64,000 nt of DNA from Acidobacteriota bacterium (GTDB lineage Bacteria > Acidobacteriota > Holophagae > Acanthopleuribacterales > Acanthopleuribacteraceae): NCBI GenBank assembly GCA_030066195.1, contig JASJCB010000026.1, forward strand, positions 17,058-81,057, read 5' to 3'. The notes beneath the pieces are model-generated. The model did no database searches, was not told the DNA's origin, and saw nothing but the letters and a program-made list of their open reading frames with translations. Below are positions 27,659-36,788 of the stretch, one piece after another. A program made the position numbers and the translations under genes. Within the stretch, counting starts at the first letter, position 1. Each line of letters starts with the position of its first letter.

Positions 27659-29437
27659 TTAATCCGTGTACATTCCGTCAATAACCTCAGCGTAATTGGC
27701 GTTGACCACCTTGCGCTTTACCTTCATGCTGGGTGTCAACTCCCCGGTCTCGATGCTGAGCAGTTGGGGAAGCACGCGAAAATTTTTGACCCGCTCGTAG
27801 TTGGCGAAGTCCTTCATCTTCTCGTCGATCTCGGCCTTGAGCGCCTTGAGGAAGGGTTCATGTTCGCAAAGCTCCAAAGGGTCGACGGGCCAACCCCTGG
27901 CCGCGGCCCATTCCTCGACCGTTTCCCAGGGCGGCGCCACCAGGGCGCTGATGAAGTTGCGTCGATCGCCGATAACTACAGCCTGCTCGATCAATCCGCA
28001 CAGTTTCAGGGCATTTTCCAGCGGTTGCGGCGCCACGTTCTTGCCGCCGGAGGTGATCAGCAGGTCCTTCTTCCGATCGGTGATGCGCAGGAAACCGTCG
28101 GCGTCCAGATTGCCGATGTCGCCGGTATGGAACCAGCCGTCCGCCAGAACTGCCGCCGTGTCTTCCGGATTCTTGTAATAACCCATCATAATGTTGGGTC
28201 CGCGCGCCAGAATCTCGCCGTCCTCGGCAATCTTGATCTCCACCTCGTCCACGGCGGGTCCCACCGTGCCGGGTTTATTCCAGCCGGGGCGGTTGGTGGT
28301 GAGCACCGGCGAGGTTTCGGTGAGACCGTAACCCTCCAAAAGGTGGATACCCATACCCAGGAACATCTCGGCGATCTCCTTGGCCAGGGGGGCGCCGCCG
28401 GAACTCATGAAACGCAGGCGGCCGCCGGTGTTCTCCTTGATCTTGCTGAAGACCATCTTATCGGCCAGGCCCCATTCCTTTGCCAGCCAACCGCTGAGTT
28501 CCTTGCCCTCGTTGAAATAGGGCACGGCCTTGCTGCCCGCGCCCAGCGCCCACTTGAAGATCCTGCGCTTGAAGAACCCGGAATTCGCGGCGGTGCCCAT
28601 GACCTTGGCATAGATTTTTTCGTAAAGGCGCGGCACCGAAACCAGGATGGTGGGTCGAACCTCGCGGATATTCTCGGGCACCTTCTTGATATCCTCCGCG
28701 TAAGCGATGGTCACGCCGCGGAAGATCATACAATAATAACCGCCCATGCGTTCCAACACGTGGCTCAGCGGCAGGTGCGACAGGTGAACGTCCTCGGGGC
28801 CGTAAGGCATGTAGGGTTCGCAGGACTTGACGTTGGAGATCAGGTTATCATGGCTCAGCATGACGCCCTTGGGATTCCCCGTGGTGCCGCTGGTGTAGAT
28901 AAGGGTCAGAAGGTCGTCCAGCTTGCGGGATTGCCAACGGCGAATCATCTCGCTTTCATTGTCGTGGCGACTGCCGCTGATTTCCAGGGCGGTCATGCCG
29001 TGAACACCCTCGGGCGGGCCGTCCTCGTCCATTAGGATCACAAATCCCAGATCCGGTAATTTGTCTTTGATCGCCAGCACCTTCTCCACCTGTTCCAAGC
29101 TGCTGACCACTACGCCTTTGGCATCGGCGTTGTCCAAAATCCAGGCGATTTCGTCGGCGGTGAGGGTGGGATAAACCGGCACGACCACGCAGCCCGCACA
29201 GACAATGCCCAAATCGGCCACGGCCCATTCAAAGCGGGTCTCGGCCAGAATCGCCACATGCGCGCCCTCTTCCACACCCAAGCTGATCAAACCCCTGGCG
29301 AAATGACAGACGCGTTGCTTGAAGAATTTGTGCGAAATGGGTCGATATGCGCCGTCTGTCTTGACCAGAACCGCGTCTTTCTTGTCGTATTTCTCGCAGG
29401 CTTCGAAAAACATGTGGGCGATGCTTTGAGGTTTCAT
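27659..29437 (-). CDS. Long-chain acyl-CoA synthetase (AMP-forming)
   Basis: 592 residues, typical for FadD15-type ligases. The AMP-binding P-loop motif YTSGTTGNPKG is at 181-191. GYGLTETSP (about 366-374), the GWFHTGDIG (about 431-439) and DRKKDLLITSGGKNVAP (about 449-465) motifs are the other ANL-family signatures. It activates a fatty acid with ATP to acyl-AMP and then acyl-CoA. There is no membrane segment, so it is cytoplasmic or peripheral. The start has AAGGAG five bases upstream. It lies upstream of the membrane hydrolase on the same strand. FadD group or chain-length preference cannot be read from sequence. Confidence 0.93.
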   Translation of the reverse strand: MKPQSIAHMFFEACEKYDKKDAVLVKTDGAYRPISHKFFKQRVCHFARGLISLGVEEGAHVAILAETRFEWAVADLGIVCAGCVVVPVYPTLTADEIAWILDNADAKGVVVSSLEQVEKVLAIKDKLPDLGFVILMDEDGPPEGVHGMTALEISGSRHDNESEMIRRWQSRKLDDLLTLIYTSGTTGNPKGVMLSHDNLISNVKSCEPYMPYGPEDVHLSHLPLSHVLERMGGYYCMIFRGVTIAYAEDIKKVPENIREVRPTILVSVPRLYEKIYAKVMGTAANSGFFKRRIFKWALGAGSKAVPYFNEGKELSGWLAKEWGLADKMVFSKIKENTGGRLRFMSSGGAPLAKEIAEMFLGMGIHLLEGYGLTETSPVLTTNRPGWNKPGTVGPAVDEVEIKIAEDGEILARGPNIMMGYYKNPEDTAAVLADGWFHTGDIGNLDADGFLRITDRKKDLLITSGGKNVAPQPLENALKLCGLIEQAVVIGDRRNFISALVAPPWETVEEWAAARGWPVDPLELCEHEPFLKALKAEIDEKMKDFANYERVKNFRVLPQLLSIETGELTPSMKVKRKVVNANYAEVIDGMYTD

Positions 29438-29679
29438 CCCGGCTCCTTAGCGGAATCGATAGGTCGGAAAGTGGACCGGCTCTTACCATGCCACATTCAA
29501 ACGGCAAAGTGCAATCCCCGGTCTGAAAATGTGTGCGTCCGACTCCAGATCGGGGTGTTGTTTAAGGTATGGGCAAAGGGAATTGATCGAAATAGTTCCT
29601 CTTTCTGCGAGAGTTCATGTGGGCAGAGTTGAATTGACCCGCCGGCCTCCGCGGGGGTGAGGTATTTTGACGTGGATGA

Positions 29680-30051
29680 TTACCCTTGGAGCTTTAGTTT
29701 GCGATAAACCGCCGACCGGTAATCCGATCCCAGTTTAATCTTGCCTCGATCCATGGCCAGTTCCAGTTGCAGCGCCTTCAGGGACAGTCTTGTGCGCAGT
29801 CGTTTTCGTTCCTCGGGGTCCTCGCAGCAGGCGATCAGTTGTTCCAGTGTTAGCTTCTCTTTGCGTAATTCAATTTCCGGCGGCACCAGGTCCGCGTTTT
29901 TCATGATCTTGTAAGCCATGCGCAATGATTCAGGTACGCCGCTGTCGTCTTCCAGGTCAAGCGGTTTACCTTTACCCTTCAGATTGTCGAAAGCGCCGTC
30001 ACTTGCCGCCTCGCGGATCTTCTTCTCGGCCAGTCTGTGCAGGAACAACAC
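29680..30051 (-). CDS. DUF1992 (DnaJ homologue subfamily C member 28-like) protein
   Basis: 123 residues from GTG 30051, chosen because it follows AGGTGA and lies just past the LepB stop (30060-30062); a longer start would overlap the signal peptidase. The body has the DUF1992 pattern AEKKIREAA, FDNLKGKGKPL and ESLRMAYKIMKNADLVPPE (split, about residues 5-55). Eukaryotic DNAJC28 carries the same domain, but bacterial function is unknown. A C-terminal Arg/Lys-rich helix follows. It is the last gene of the AmiC-GerMN-LepB unit, which suggests an envelope-related link without showing a mechanism. Confidence 0.82.
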   Translation of the reverse strand: MLFLHRLAEKKIREAASDGAFDNLKGKGKPLDLEDDSGVPESLRMAYKIMKNADLVPPEIELRKEKLTLEQLIACCEDPEERKRLRTRLSLKALQLELAMDRGKIKLGSDYRSAVYRKLKLQG

Positions 30052-30059
30052 GGGTTCAC

Positions 30060-31007
30060 CTACCTGATTCGGGTAAAGCACTGTTCCCAGTGGGTGCGAC
30101 TCCAAAAGGTGAAGGGGTAACGGATATAGTTCAGGGCGAAGTCCACGCCGCGGTCCAGGTGGGTGTTCAGGTCTTCTCCGTAGCTCCACCATACCCAGTA
30201 GGCGCGGCCTTCCATCAGTTCGCGGGGCACCAGGCCCCAGGCGCGGGAATCGGCCGAATGATTGCGGTTGTCGCCCATCACGAAATAAAAACCATCCGGT
30301 ATGGTCTCACCGTCGCTTCGTTTCAAACGTTGCATCAAACGGTCGTGGGATTCAGGGTTGATCTGTTGGTAGCGCATCAGTGTGCCCCTGGTCAGGGAGA
30401 TCAACTGGCGCATATTCACGAAATCGCCGCGCAATTGGGCCGCATCGCGTAAGCCCGGCTTCAGAGTTTCGTAATCCATGGGCAGGTAGCGGTTCTTGGG
30501 GTCGCGATCTGAAGATTCAAACGAGGCAGTCGACTTATAGAAAGCGTATTGCTCGTCCAGTTGTTTACCGTCGATATGGATGCGGTCGGAAATGATTTGC
30601 AGCTTTTCGCCGGGAAGGCCCACCAGGCGTTTCACCCAGCGTTGGTCGGGATTACCGGGGTATTTGAAAACCACCACATCGCCGCGTTGCGGGTCACGCA
30701 CCGGGGAGAAGATTTTGTCCAATGCGGTCGGAGCCGGATTGTAGATGTAGGTATTCACCGTCAGGTGATCGCCGATCAGAAGGCTGTTTTCCATGGATTG
30801 GGTGGGGATTTTGAAGTTTTGGAACACGAAGGTAGAAAAGAATATAAAAAAGGGCACCGCCCAAAAGACCACTTCCATCAGTTCGCGCACAAAACCCCTG
30901 TTGGCGCCGCCTTTCTTGGGAGATTTTTCGCTTTCGACGGACGGCGAGTCGGTTTCAACGGGTCGGGGAGCCGTGCCGGCAGTGACCGGGACTTCTTGAG
31001 TTGTCAA
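30060..31007 (-). CDS. lepB: Signal peptidase I
   Basis: 315 residues. Catalytic Ser71 lies in IPTQSMENSL and catalytic Lys126 in RWVKRLVGLPGE, matching the Ser/Lys dyad of type I signal peptidases (S26A). The late motif GDNRNHSADSRAWG (about 245-258) is also family-typical. One membrane segment lies at about 47-63, with a long charged N-terminus in the cytoplasm and the catalytic domain outside. It cleaves secretory signal peptides at the membrane. Its start overlaps the GerMN gene stop by ATGA, so expression is coupled to the amidase and lipoprotein genes. Confidence 0.96.
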   Translation of the reverse strand: MTTQEVPVTAGTAPRPVETDSPSVESEKSPKKGGANRGFVRELMEVVFWAVPFFIFFSTFVFQNFKIPTQSMENSLLIGDHLTVNTYIYNPAPTALDKIFSPVRDPQRGDVVVFKYPGNPDQRWVKRLVGLPGEKLQIISDRIHIDGKQLDEQYAFYKSTASFESSDRDPKNRYLPMDYETLKPGLRDAAQLRGDFVNMRQLISLTRGTLMRYQQINPESHDRLMQRLKRSDGETIPDGFYFVMGDNRNHSADSRAWGLVPRELMEGRAYWVWWSYGEDLNTHLDRGVDFALNYIRYPFTFWSRTHWEQCFTRIR

Positions 31008-31684
31008 TTCAGACCCTCCTGTGGGTTCGACAGGTCTTTTTCTTCTTTTTGCTCCAGCAGGTCCTCTTCTATCAGGCTGTCTTCCTCGGGGTCGTCGGGG
31101 ATCACGCTGTTGACTTTATTCGGGTAGAGGGGGGTTTCGATATCGATGTGGCCCATCAGCGTCTCCTGAACCTGACCGTCAACCAGAATGAAAACGTTCC
31201 GGAAGTCGCCGAAGTTGTCCAGGATACTGTTAACCAGGCTGTAGACCATCAATTCCTCGCGGGCGGCGCCCACATAAACCTTTTGCAGGAAATCCGGGTA
31301 GAAGTCTACGACCACGGTGCCGCTATCCAAAAGGTAGACTTCGCGGACATGAGTATCGGTCGGCCAGATGGATGATCCATAACCGTCTTCAGGAGCCAGA
31401 GAAAGTTGATCGATGACCTGTTTGATGCGGCCGGCAGTGTTGAAATGCCGGAAGATCTTACGGGAACGCGGTAAAAGCACTTGGATCAGCGGGTGGCGGT
31501 AATAGACGGTTACCTGTTCGGTCTCGGGCAATAAATTATCTTCTCGGGGTACATCCACCGCGGGTTCCGGCTCAGGCTCGACCGCTTCCTCCATGACGGC
31601 CGGGGCGGCGCCCGTGGTGGGCAGTTCGGCCCCGGGCTCGCTGCAGGCGGCCAGCAAGAAGAGTAGCAATGCCGAGAGTCTCAT
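31004..31684 (-). CDS. GerMN domain lipoprotein
   Basis: 226 residues with lipobox LLAAC (C14), so it is a lipoprotein of the outer or inner membrane. A Pro/Glu-rich linker (about 17-55) is followed by a GerMN-like domain (about 57-185), recognised from VTVYYRHPL, VYLLDSGTVVVDF and LMVYSLVNSIL. GerMN domains occur in sporulation and division-linked proteins, often near amidases. It overlaps the amidase gene (ATGA upstream) and the signal peptidase gene (ATGA downstream). The acidic C-terminal tail is unusual. A role in binding or regulating the amidase at the wall is inference. Confidence 0.85.
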   Translation of the reverse strand: MRLSALLLFLLAACSEPGAELPTTGAAPAVMEEAVEPEPEPAVDVPREDNLLPETEQVTVYYRHPLIQVLLPRSRKIFRHFNTAGRIKQVIDQLSLAPEDGYGSSIWPTDTHVREVYLLDSGTVVVDFYPDFLQKVYVGAAREELMVYSLVNSILDNFGDFRNVFILVDGQVQETLMGHIDIETPLYPNKVNSVIPDDPEEDSLIEEDLLEQKEEKDLSNPQEGLN

Positions 31685-33168
31685 CTGGGGTCCCCAAGCA
31701 AGTCGGCGGGTTTTTCCCGTAGCTTGACATCCTCATGGTAACGACGAATAGCGGCGGCTACCGATGTGGCAACCTGCTCGCGGAATTTGACGGTCTTCAG
31801 TTTCTTTTCTTCAAACTTATTGGAGATAAAGGCCACTTCTATCAGCACGGCGGGCATGCGGGCTCCGCGCAAAACCTTTAGGGGAAGTTGCTTGACGCCG
31901 CGGCTCTTGATACCTGACAGATGGTTGAGCGATTCCTGGATATAGCGCGCCACGCGGAAGCTGTCCTCGGTATGTTTGCTTTGCGCCATGTCCCACAGCA
32001 TCAGGGAAAGATCGTCATCCAGACCTCCCGGGGCTTCGCTCGGATTCGGCCCGCCGCCGTCCGCGTCACCGTAGTGAGCGGTATCCATATTCTTGGAGCC
32101 GCCTCCTTGGGCCAGGTAGTAGGTTTCGCTGCCGGTTGCATTCTGGGAGGGAATGGCGTTGACATGGATGGAGATGAACAGATCGGCCTTGTGATGATTG
32201 GCGATTCCGGTCCGGGCTTTCAGGGACAGCGACGAATCGTCACGCCGGGTCAGGGTGACATCGAAATCGTCTTTCAAGCGGTCTTTCAACTTCATGGCCA
32301 GGTCTAAAGTGACCTCTTTTTCCTGCAAGCCGGTAGGACCGACCGCGCCGCGATCCCTGCCGCCGTGACCGGGGTCGATGACGATACGCCGCACGCCGGC
32401 CCCTTCCAGTTCTTCTTCCGAACCGTCTTCTTCGGTGCTGAAAGCGCCGTCAAGCTTCAAGACCGTGCGGGGGTTGTTGGGATTGTAGCGCTCGACCGTG
32501 GACTTGCCCACCCGATCGGTCAGGTCGAAGACGATTTCGGTAGTGCCGTTGGGCAGGCCCTGGAACAGGTTGATGCCGGCGACCGCCTCGTTGGCCTCAA
32601 AACCGGAGCGATCCAAGATGATATTGGGAGTCTTCAGGGTGACGATCAATTTCTTGCCGGACCGACGCGACAAAGGTTTTTCCACGGCGTGTGAGTAGTC
32701 CAGGATGATGCGGAAGTGGTCCTCGATCCGACGCGTGCGCGTCCGCACCACCAGGTCCTTGGTGCGCGGCACATAAAGAGTTTTACTGGTGGCTTCATAA
32801 ACGATGTCCCGGCCCAACAGGTAGGAAAAGATTTCTACCAGGTTGCCTACGCGAACATATAGGGCGCCGTCCTTACGGCGGATGGGAAAACTGACTTCCT
32901 TCAGGCTGTAACGGGCCACCTTGCGTTTGGTGTCGATAACCAACTCGCGCCGGTTGATTTCCAGGGTGATGAGGTTCTCTACCTCGGGCACCGGGGTAAT
33001 CGTCAATCCGCGTAAAAAATCATTCAAATGAATGGAAAGCGGTCGGCTCCAGGGGATCACGCGCACATCATGCGGCTCCTGGCCGTAGTACAGTTGAAGT
33101 AGTTCATCTTGGGCCGGCGCCAATATGCTGAAGAAAAAGAATAGAGAAATGATGCTGAAACCTTTCAT
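31681..33168 (-). CDS. N-acetylmuramoyl-L-alanine amidase with AMIN domain
   Basis: 495 residues with a signal peptide (about 1-20). A stretch at about 140-220 has the AMIN pattern (RIILDYS, KLIVTLKTPNII, EIVFDLTD), which localises amidases to peptidoglycan. The C-terminal Amidase_3 domain (about 260-480) has zinc ligands H268 (DPGHGG), E283 (QEKEVTL) and H335 (SIHVNA). The catalytic Glu is in VLIEVAFISN. It cleaves the MurNAc-L-Ala bond in the periplasm. The 30-110 region has a copper-amine-oxidase N-like look (VIPWSRPLSIHL). It is the first gene of the unit with GerMN and LepB, coupled by ATGA. Confidence 0.93.
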   Translation of the reverse strand: MKGFSIISLFFFFSILAPAQDELLQLYYGQEPHDVRVIPWSRPLSIHLNDFLRGLTITPVPEVENLITLEINRRELVIDTKRKVARYSLKEVSFPIRRKDGALYVRVGNLVEIFSYLLGRDIVYEATSKTLYVPRTKDLVVRTRTRRIEDHFRIILDYSHAVEKPLSRRSGKKLIVTLKTPNIILDRSGFEANEAVAGINLFQGLPNGTTEIVFDLTDRVGKSTVERYNPNNPRTVLKLDGAFSTEEDGSEEELEGAGVRRIVIDPGHGGRDRGAVGPTGLQEKEVTLDLAMKLKDRLKDDFDVTLTRRDDSSLSLKARTGIANHHKADLFISIHVNAIPSQNATGSETYYLAQGGGSKNMDTAHYGDADGGGPNPSEAPGGLDDDLSLMLWDMAQSKHTEDSFRVARYIQESLNHLSGIKSRGVKQLPLKVLRGARMPAVLIEVAFISNKFEEKKLKTVKFREQVATSVAAAIRRYHEDVKLREKPADLLGDPR

Positions 33169-33291
33169 GCAAACGCGTTCTGTAGAAAATAATCGACCGG
33201 GCTTACCACGACGTGGGGCCTCAGTTTATTGTAGTCAAAAGATGAAGGCGGCAACAGGCTTATTTAGGCCCGATGCCGCTTTTCCCCGAAT

Positions 33292-33897
33292 TCAGTTGCG
33301 CGCACCCACCGGGAAGGTAAATGAGACGCGTCGGTTTCTGGCCCAGGCCGCTTCTTCCTCTCTGGGATCCAGGGGGCGAAGCTCCCCGTAGCTGATAGTT
33401 CTCAAGACCGTATCGGCCACACCCAACTGTTGCAGATAAGTGCGTACGGTTTGAGCCCGTCGCTCGCCCAGGGCCATATTGTACTCCTCGGTGCCTCGCG
33501 AATCGCAATGACCTTCCAGCAACACGGTCAGGTCGGGACGATTGCGCAGAACCCGTGCATAGTCGGCCAGTTTCTCTCTGGCCCCGGGAGTTAGGATGGA
33601 TTCGTCGAAGCCGAAATATACCGGCTCCCAATCCAAACCGGCCGCGGTCTCGTTCTCCAGGACCTCCAGGTCGGAGGTGTCCAGGTCTTCTTCCAGCGGG
33701 ATATCCAGGTCTTCCTCACCCACGTACTCCTCGTCGGTAATGCCCCCGCGCCTGTTTTCATTTTCGGAACTCTCATCATAAACCGTATCTCTACTTTGAT
33801 TATCGGCACTGCTGATCGTCGGCTTGGGCGGGTTGCTGCCGCAAGCCGCCAAAATTAAAAGTAAGGCAATAAAAGGCGCTTTCATCAATGTGCGCAT
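33292..33897 (-). CDS. Pal-like OmpA-family lipoprotein
   Basis: 201 residues from ATG 33897, where GGAGG is about ten bases upstream; a longer start at 33924 is less likely. Lipobox LILAAC gives C19. A 90-residue Asp/Glu-rich linker follows, then an OmpA/Pal domain (about 95-195) with FGFDESILTPGAREKL, EGHCDSRGTEEYNMALGERRA, and ISYGELRPL, which bind peptidoglycan. It anchors the outer membrane to the wall and, if paired with Tol proteins, helps constriction. No tol genes are nearby. It is next to the amidase unit (123 bp gap), so it may be a separate transcript. Confidence 0.9.
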   Translation of the reverse strand: MRTLMKAPFIALLLILAACGSNPPKPTISSADNQSRDTVYDESSENENRRGGITDEEYVGEEDLDIPLEEDLDTSDLEVLENETAAGLDWEPVYFGFDESILTPGAREKLADYARVLRNRPDLTVLLEGHCDSRGTEEYNMALGERRAQTVRTYLQQLGVADTVLRTISYGELRPLDPREEEAAWARNRRVSFTFPVGARN

Positions 33898-34119
33898 GGT
33901 TTCACTTCCTCCCGCAACATTCACTGGATAGTCGGAACACTTCCCGCGGCGCGTCTCCGTGCAAGTGTCCCGACGATAGACGGAGACCCTTGAATTCTTT
34001 GACGTATGCTCCGGCCTGAAAGTTGGCGGAAACTTTCTAAAGATTCCTTCCCTGCTATTCTGCCGGTCGTTCCTTTATATAATAGACACCGGCCGACCGC
34101 AAGAGCGGGGGAGGATGCC

Positions 34120-34740
34120 ATGACCGGCGCCCATGGTTTAACCGAGCGCATGCACTACCTGAAACAGTTCCAATTCGAACGGCTGCAACATACCTACGCC
34201 GACTTCATTGCCCAGGAACAATATCGCGCTACCTGCAACTTCTTTTTCGGGAAGGTCTACACCGCGGAAGATACCTCGGCCAGGGATCAGGCGTTCGTTA
34301 AGTTCTATGACCATTTGTCTCGTATACTCGGCGGCGATATCATCCGCTGCCTGAGGAAGATCATCGAACTTCAGGAATTGACCGTGGTTTTGGATGAGGC
34401 TTTGGAGCAACAACTTATCGCCGAGGGCGCCCCGGTTGCCTTCGACATGATCACCTATGAAAACGCCTACGCGGCCTGTGATAATTACGAGCCCCGGTTG
34501 CAACAAATCCAGGTTTTGGACGAGGCCTTGCTTCTGGCTCACAAGGTTCTGCGGCGATTCGGGATCGGTGCGGGTTTGAAAGCCCTGCATAGTTTCCAGA
34601 CCCTGCGCGGCGAGGCCGAGGTCACGGGATTTCTGGTAGAAGCCTATAACGCCATCGCGCACCTTCGCAAAATCAAACCCCTGGCCGAGGTGATCAATCA
34701 ACGCGAAATTCAACGCCTGGACCGTATCTTCGGCAGGTAG
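34120..34740 (+). CDS. FFLEE-motif-like protein, unknown function
   Basis: 206 residues from ATG 34120, which has GGGGAGG six bases upstream; the longer frame has no ribosome-binding site. The stretch NFFFGKVYTAEDTSARDQAF (about 44-63) is close to the FFLEE motif of proteobacterial proteins (FFLEELYG-EDF), with FFFGKVY here. The upstream HTYADFIAQEQYRATC and downstream HSFQTLRGEAEVTGFLVEAYNA also fit. It is helical, without a signal peptide. FFLEE proteins are uncharacterised. The variant residues (FGK for LEE) make this a divergent member. It starts the plus-strand block that leads to the CotH operon but is separated from it by about 900 bp. Confidence 0.62.
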   Translation: MTGAHGLTERMHYLKQFQFERLQHTYADFIAQEQYRATCNFFFGKVYTAEDTSARDQAFVKFYDHLSRILGGDIIRCLRKIIELQELTVVLDEALEQQLIAEGAPVAFDMITYENAYAACDNYEPRLQQIQVLDEALLLAHKVLRRFGIGAGLKALHSFQTLRGEAEVTGFLVEAYNAIAHLRKIKPLAEVINQREIQRLDRIFGR

Positions 34741-35636
34741 CCGCACTCATACTACGGTTCTAATTCTTGATCTCGGACCAATTTTGTTCCGAGGGTGGGC
34801 CTGATAAATGCCCGCACCTCTATTAAGTCAGGTAGATTTCTCTTGGTCGGCCAAGCTTGATCTCCTGCCGACGCTTGGCAACTTTCGTTTCTTCCGCCGA
34901 GTAAGCTCTTGACCGACCCGGTCTTGTCCAATACAAGCCGGCTCGATGCAGCACAGAATCTCGCTTGTCATTAAAAAAGGGGAAACGGTACAAGGTACCG
35001 CCTCCCCACGCTATCGAGAGAAAACTTTGTTAAGTTGTAGCACCGGGCATCTGCAACCGGCGCGGTAGCTTTTAAGCCTGGGCGGCCGGCGTGACAACTT
35101 CTTAAAGATAAATATAAGGAGATCACACTCCAGAAAGGAATCACTCTTTCTCAATTAAGAGTTTTTAGCATATTTCACATCGACAAAACTAAACTTTTTT
35201 CAAATTTTCCCAATTCTGACTTCCGCCTAAAGGAAAATCTATCTCACTTTCAACCTTGCTTACCAGCCGGCGACTTGTTTAATCTTGCTTCTTTTTATGC
35301 CCGGTATGGGACTCTTTCATCCAGGCTAAACTGTAAAATGCTGCTGAAAAGTGAGTTTAAGGTCGCGATCGCAATAATAAGCACCTGGCCGGCATCCCTT
35401 ACACTCGCCGCCGGACGCCCCTGGAGACTAGTTCGGCATGGTAGTTGCTCCTAATGAGATGCCCGCCGGCAGGCGCCGCTTTATGGCCGGCCACAAGAAA
35501 TGTCAGAATTCCGTGACTATTTTGTCAGCAGCACATCCATCACTTCGGTACAATACCCAATTGGGCTGTGATTTGTGTCACGCGTAGCGGTGACAGGATC
35601 GAAGAGCCTTCTGCCGAATCGGGAGTTTGTGAATCT
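34741..35636. other. Intergenic 896 bp with structured RNA-like segment
   Basis: No gene seen. Bases 35032-35100 are closed by AAGTTGT/ACAACTT and are rich in internal G-C pairs. A minus-strand terminator ends at 34973. The middle (35100-35330) is AT-rich. The anchor gene's promoter is expected here. A plus-strand AGGAG at 35117 has no ATG after it. Confidence 0.45.
34973..35007 (-). terminator. Rho-independent terminator on the minus strand, no gene upstream
   Basis: On the minus strand, GGGGA..CGGTAC, a three-base loop, then GTACCG..TCCCC (stems 34979-34991 and 34995-35007, one 2x2 internal loop), runs straight into TTTTTT (34973-34978). No minus-strand gene reaches it from the right. Confidence 0.72.
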
Positions 35637-36788
35637 ATGTTTCGACACCTTGACCACCGCGCCACCGGTCGTTTCCTGACAAGACTGGGGCATTCCCTCC
35701 GCGCACTCTTATTGCTATGCACCCTGGCCGCGGTTGCCGCCGTAATCATTTGGACCACGGCGCCCCATCTCATTCACGAAATGGACCGGAAACTGGTTTC
35801 GGGCTACATCGAGCCCTACGAAAATCGTATGAACCTGGCGCGCGCAGCCCTGGCTCGCGGCGAAGCCGAGGAAGGGCGCGCCCTGGTATTGGATCTTTTG
35901 CAGGATTTGGAGTCTACGGCCAAGGGCGATCGCTTGACCGACGTCAAGGTACGCGCCTTCGACACCCTGGCTCGGGAATACGCCCGAACAAATGAGCACC
36001 AGGCACGGATCGATGTTTTCGATCGCTGGATTGCCTTTGACGATCGTGACCTCCGCCCCCAAATTCGACGCGCCGTGGTCATGCGCAACCTGCCGGAACG
36101 ACGCGCCGAGGGCGATACCGAAATGTACCGTCTCAGCAAAATGGCGCCCTCCAGTGCCGTGGTGATCGAGGCCATGACCCGAATGCGCCTGGCTTCCGGC
36201 GGCATCGACGAGGCATTTCAGGCTTTTCGCGAGCAGTTACCCAGCTTCCGCGAACAGGCCGCCACTTTGAACTGGAGCTTGTTTTGGGATACCGGCTCCT
36301 CGTTCAACGGCAAGCAGCGCAAGGAGGTCAAGGCTGTCCCCGGCAATGCGCTGTCGGTGAAGGCGACCCACCTGCTTCCCGCGGGAACCTACAAGGGGTT
36401 GCGCATCGATATGCCCCCCGCCATGGAGATGCAGTTATACAATGCGCGTTTTACCATAGGAACTCCGGACGGCCCTGTCGAGCTGCCGCTTGCCCGTTTC
36501 AAGCTCGGCCTTCACCACGTCACCCAAAGCAACGGCGCCCTATTGGCCAAGGGGACAAACCCCTTTATCGAGTTGCGATTGAAGGATGCTTTTTCTCTAC
36601 CCGGTGAGTTCCCTGTCACCTTCACAGCCGACATCGTCCCGTACAATTTCACCCTGCTGCGCGACAAGCTGATGGAGAAAGAGATACGCGAGGGTTTAAC
36701 GGCCGGTCTACGTCAGAAACGCGACACGGAGGGTGAACATTTGTTGCAGGTTTTATTGGGCCTGATCCGGGAAGGGGGGCGCTCATGA
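35637..36788 (+). CDS. Inner-membrane anchored protein of unknown family, CotH operon
   Basis: 383 residues from ATG 35637; an earlier GTG at 35568 is possible but has no Shine-Dalgarno. One membrane segment (about 20-42) is followed by a helical, TPR-like region (about 60-200; ARAALARGEAEEGRALVLDL, TLAREYARTNEHQARIDVF) and a beta-rich C-terminal half (about 215-350). It stops in an ATGA overlap with the CotH gene, so it is the first gene of that operon. I do not recognise a family. It may position the CotH and polyphosphate-related enzymes at the outer face of the inner membrane, which is inference from position and topology. Confidence 0.65.
   Translation: MFRHLDHRATGRFLTRLGHSLRALLLLCTLAAVAAVIIWTTAPHLIHEMDRKLVSGYIEPYENRMNLARAALARGEAEEGRALVLDLLQDLESTAKGDRLTDVKVRAFDTLAREYARTNEHQARIDVFDRWIAFDDRDLRPQIRRAVVMRNLPERRAEGDTEMYRLSKMAPSSAVVIEAMTRMRLASGGIDEAFQAFREQLPSFREQAATLNWSLFWDTGSSFNGKQRKEVKAVPGNALSVKATHLLPAGTYKGLRIDMPPAMEMQLYNARFTIGTPDGPVELPLARFKLGLHHVTQSNGALLAKGTNPFIELRLKDAFSLPGEFPVTFTADIVPYNFTLLRDKLMEKEIREGLTAGLRQKRDTEGEHLLQVLLGLIREGGRS

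Noticed and set aside
34741..35636. tRNA, 6S RNA, SRP RNA or tmRNA in the large gap
   Set aside because: The structured segment lacks the T-loop/anticodon pattern and the known conserved cores of those RNAs; left as an unclassified candidate.
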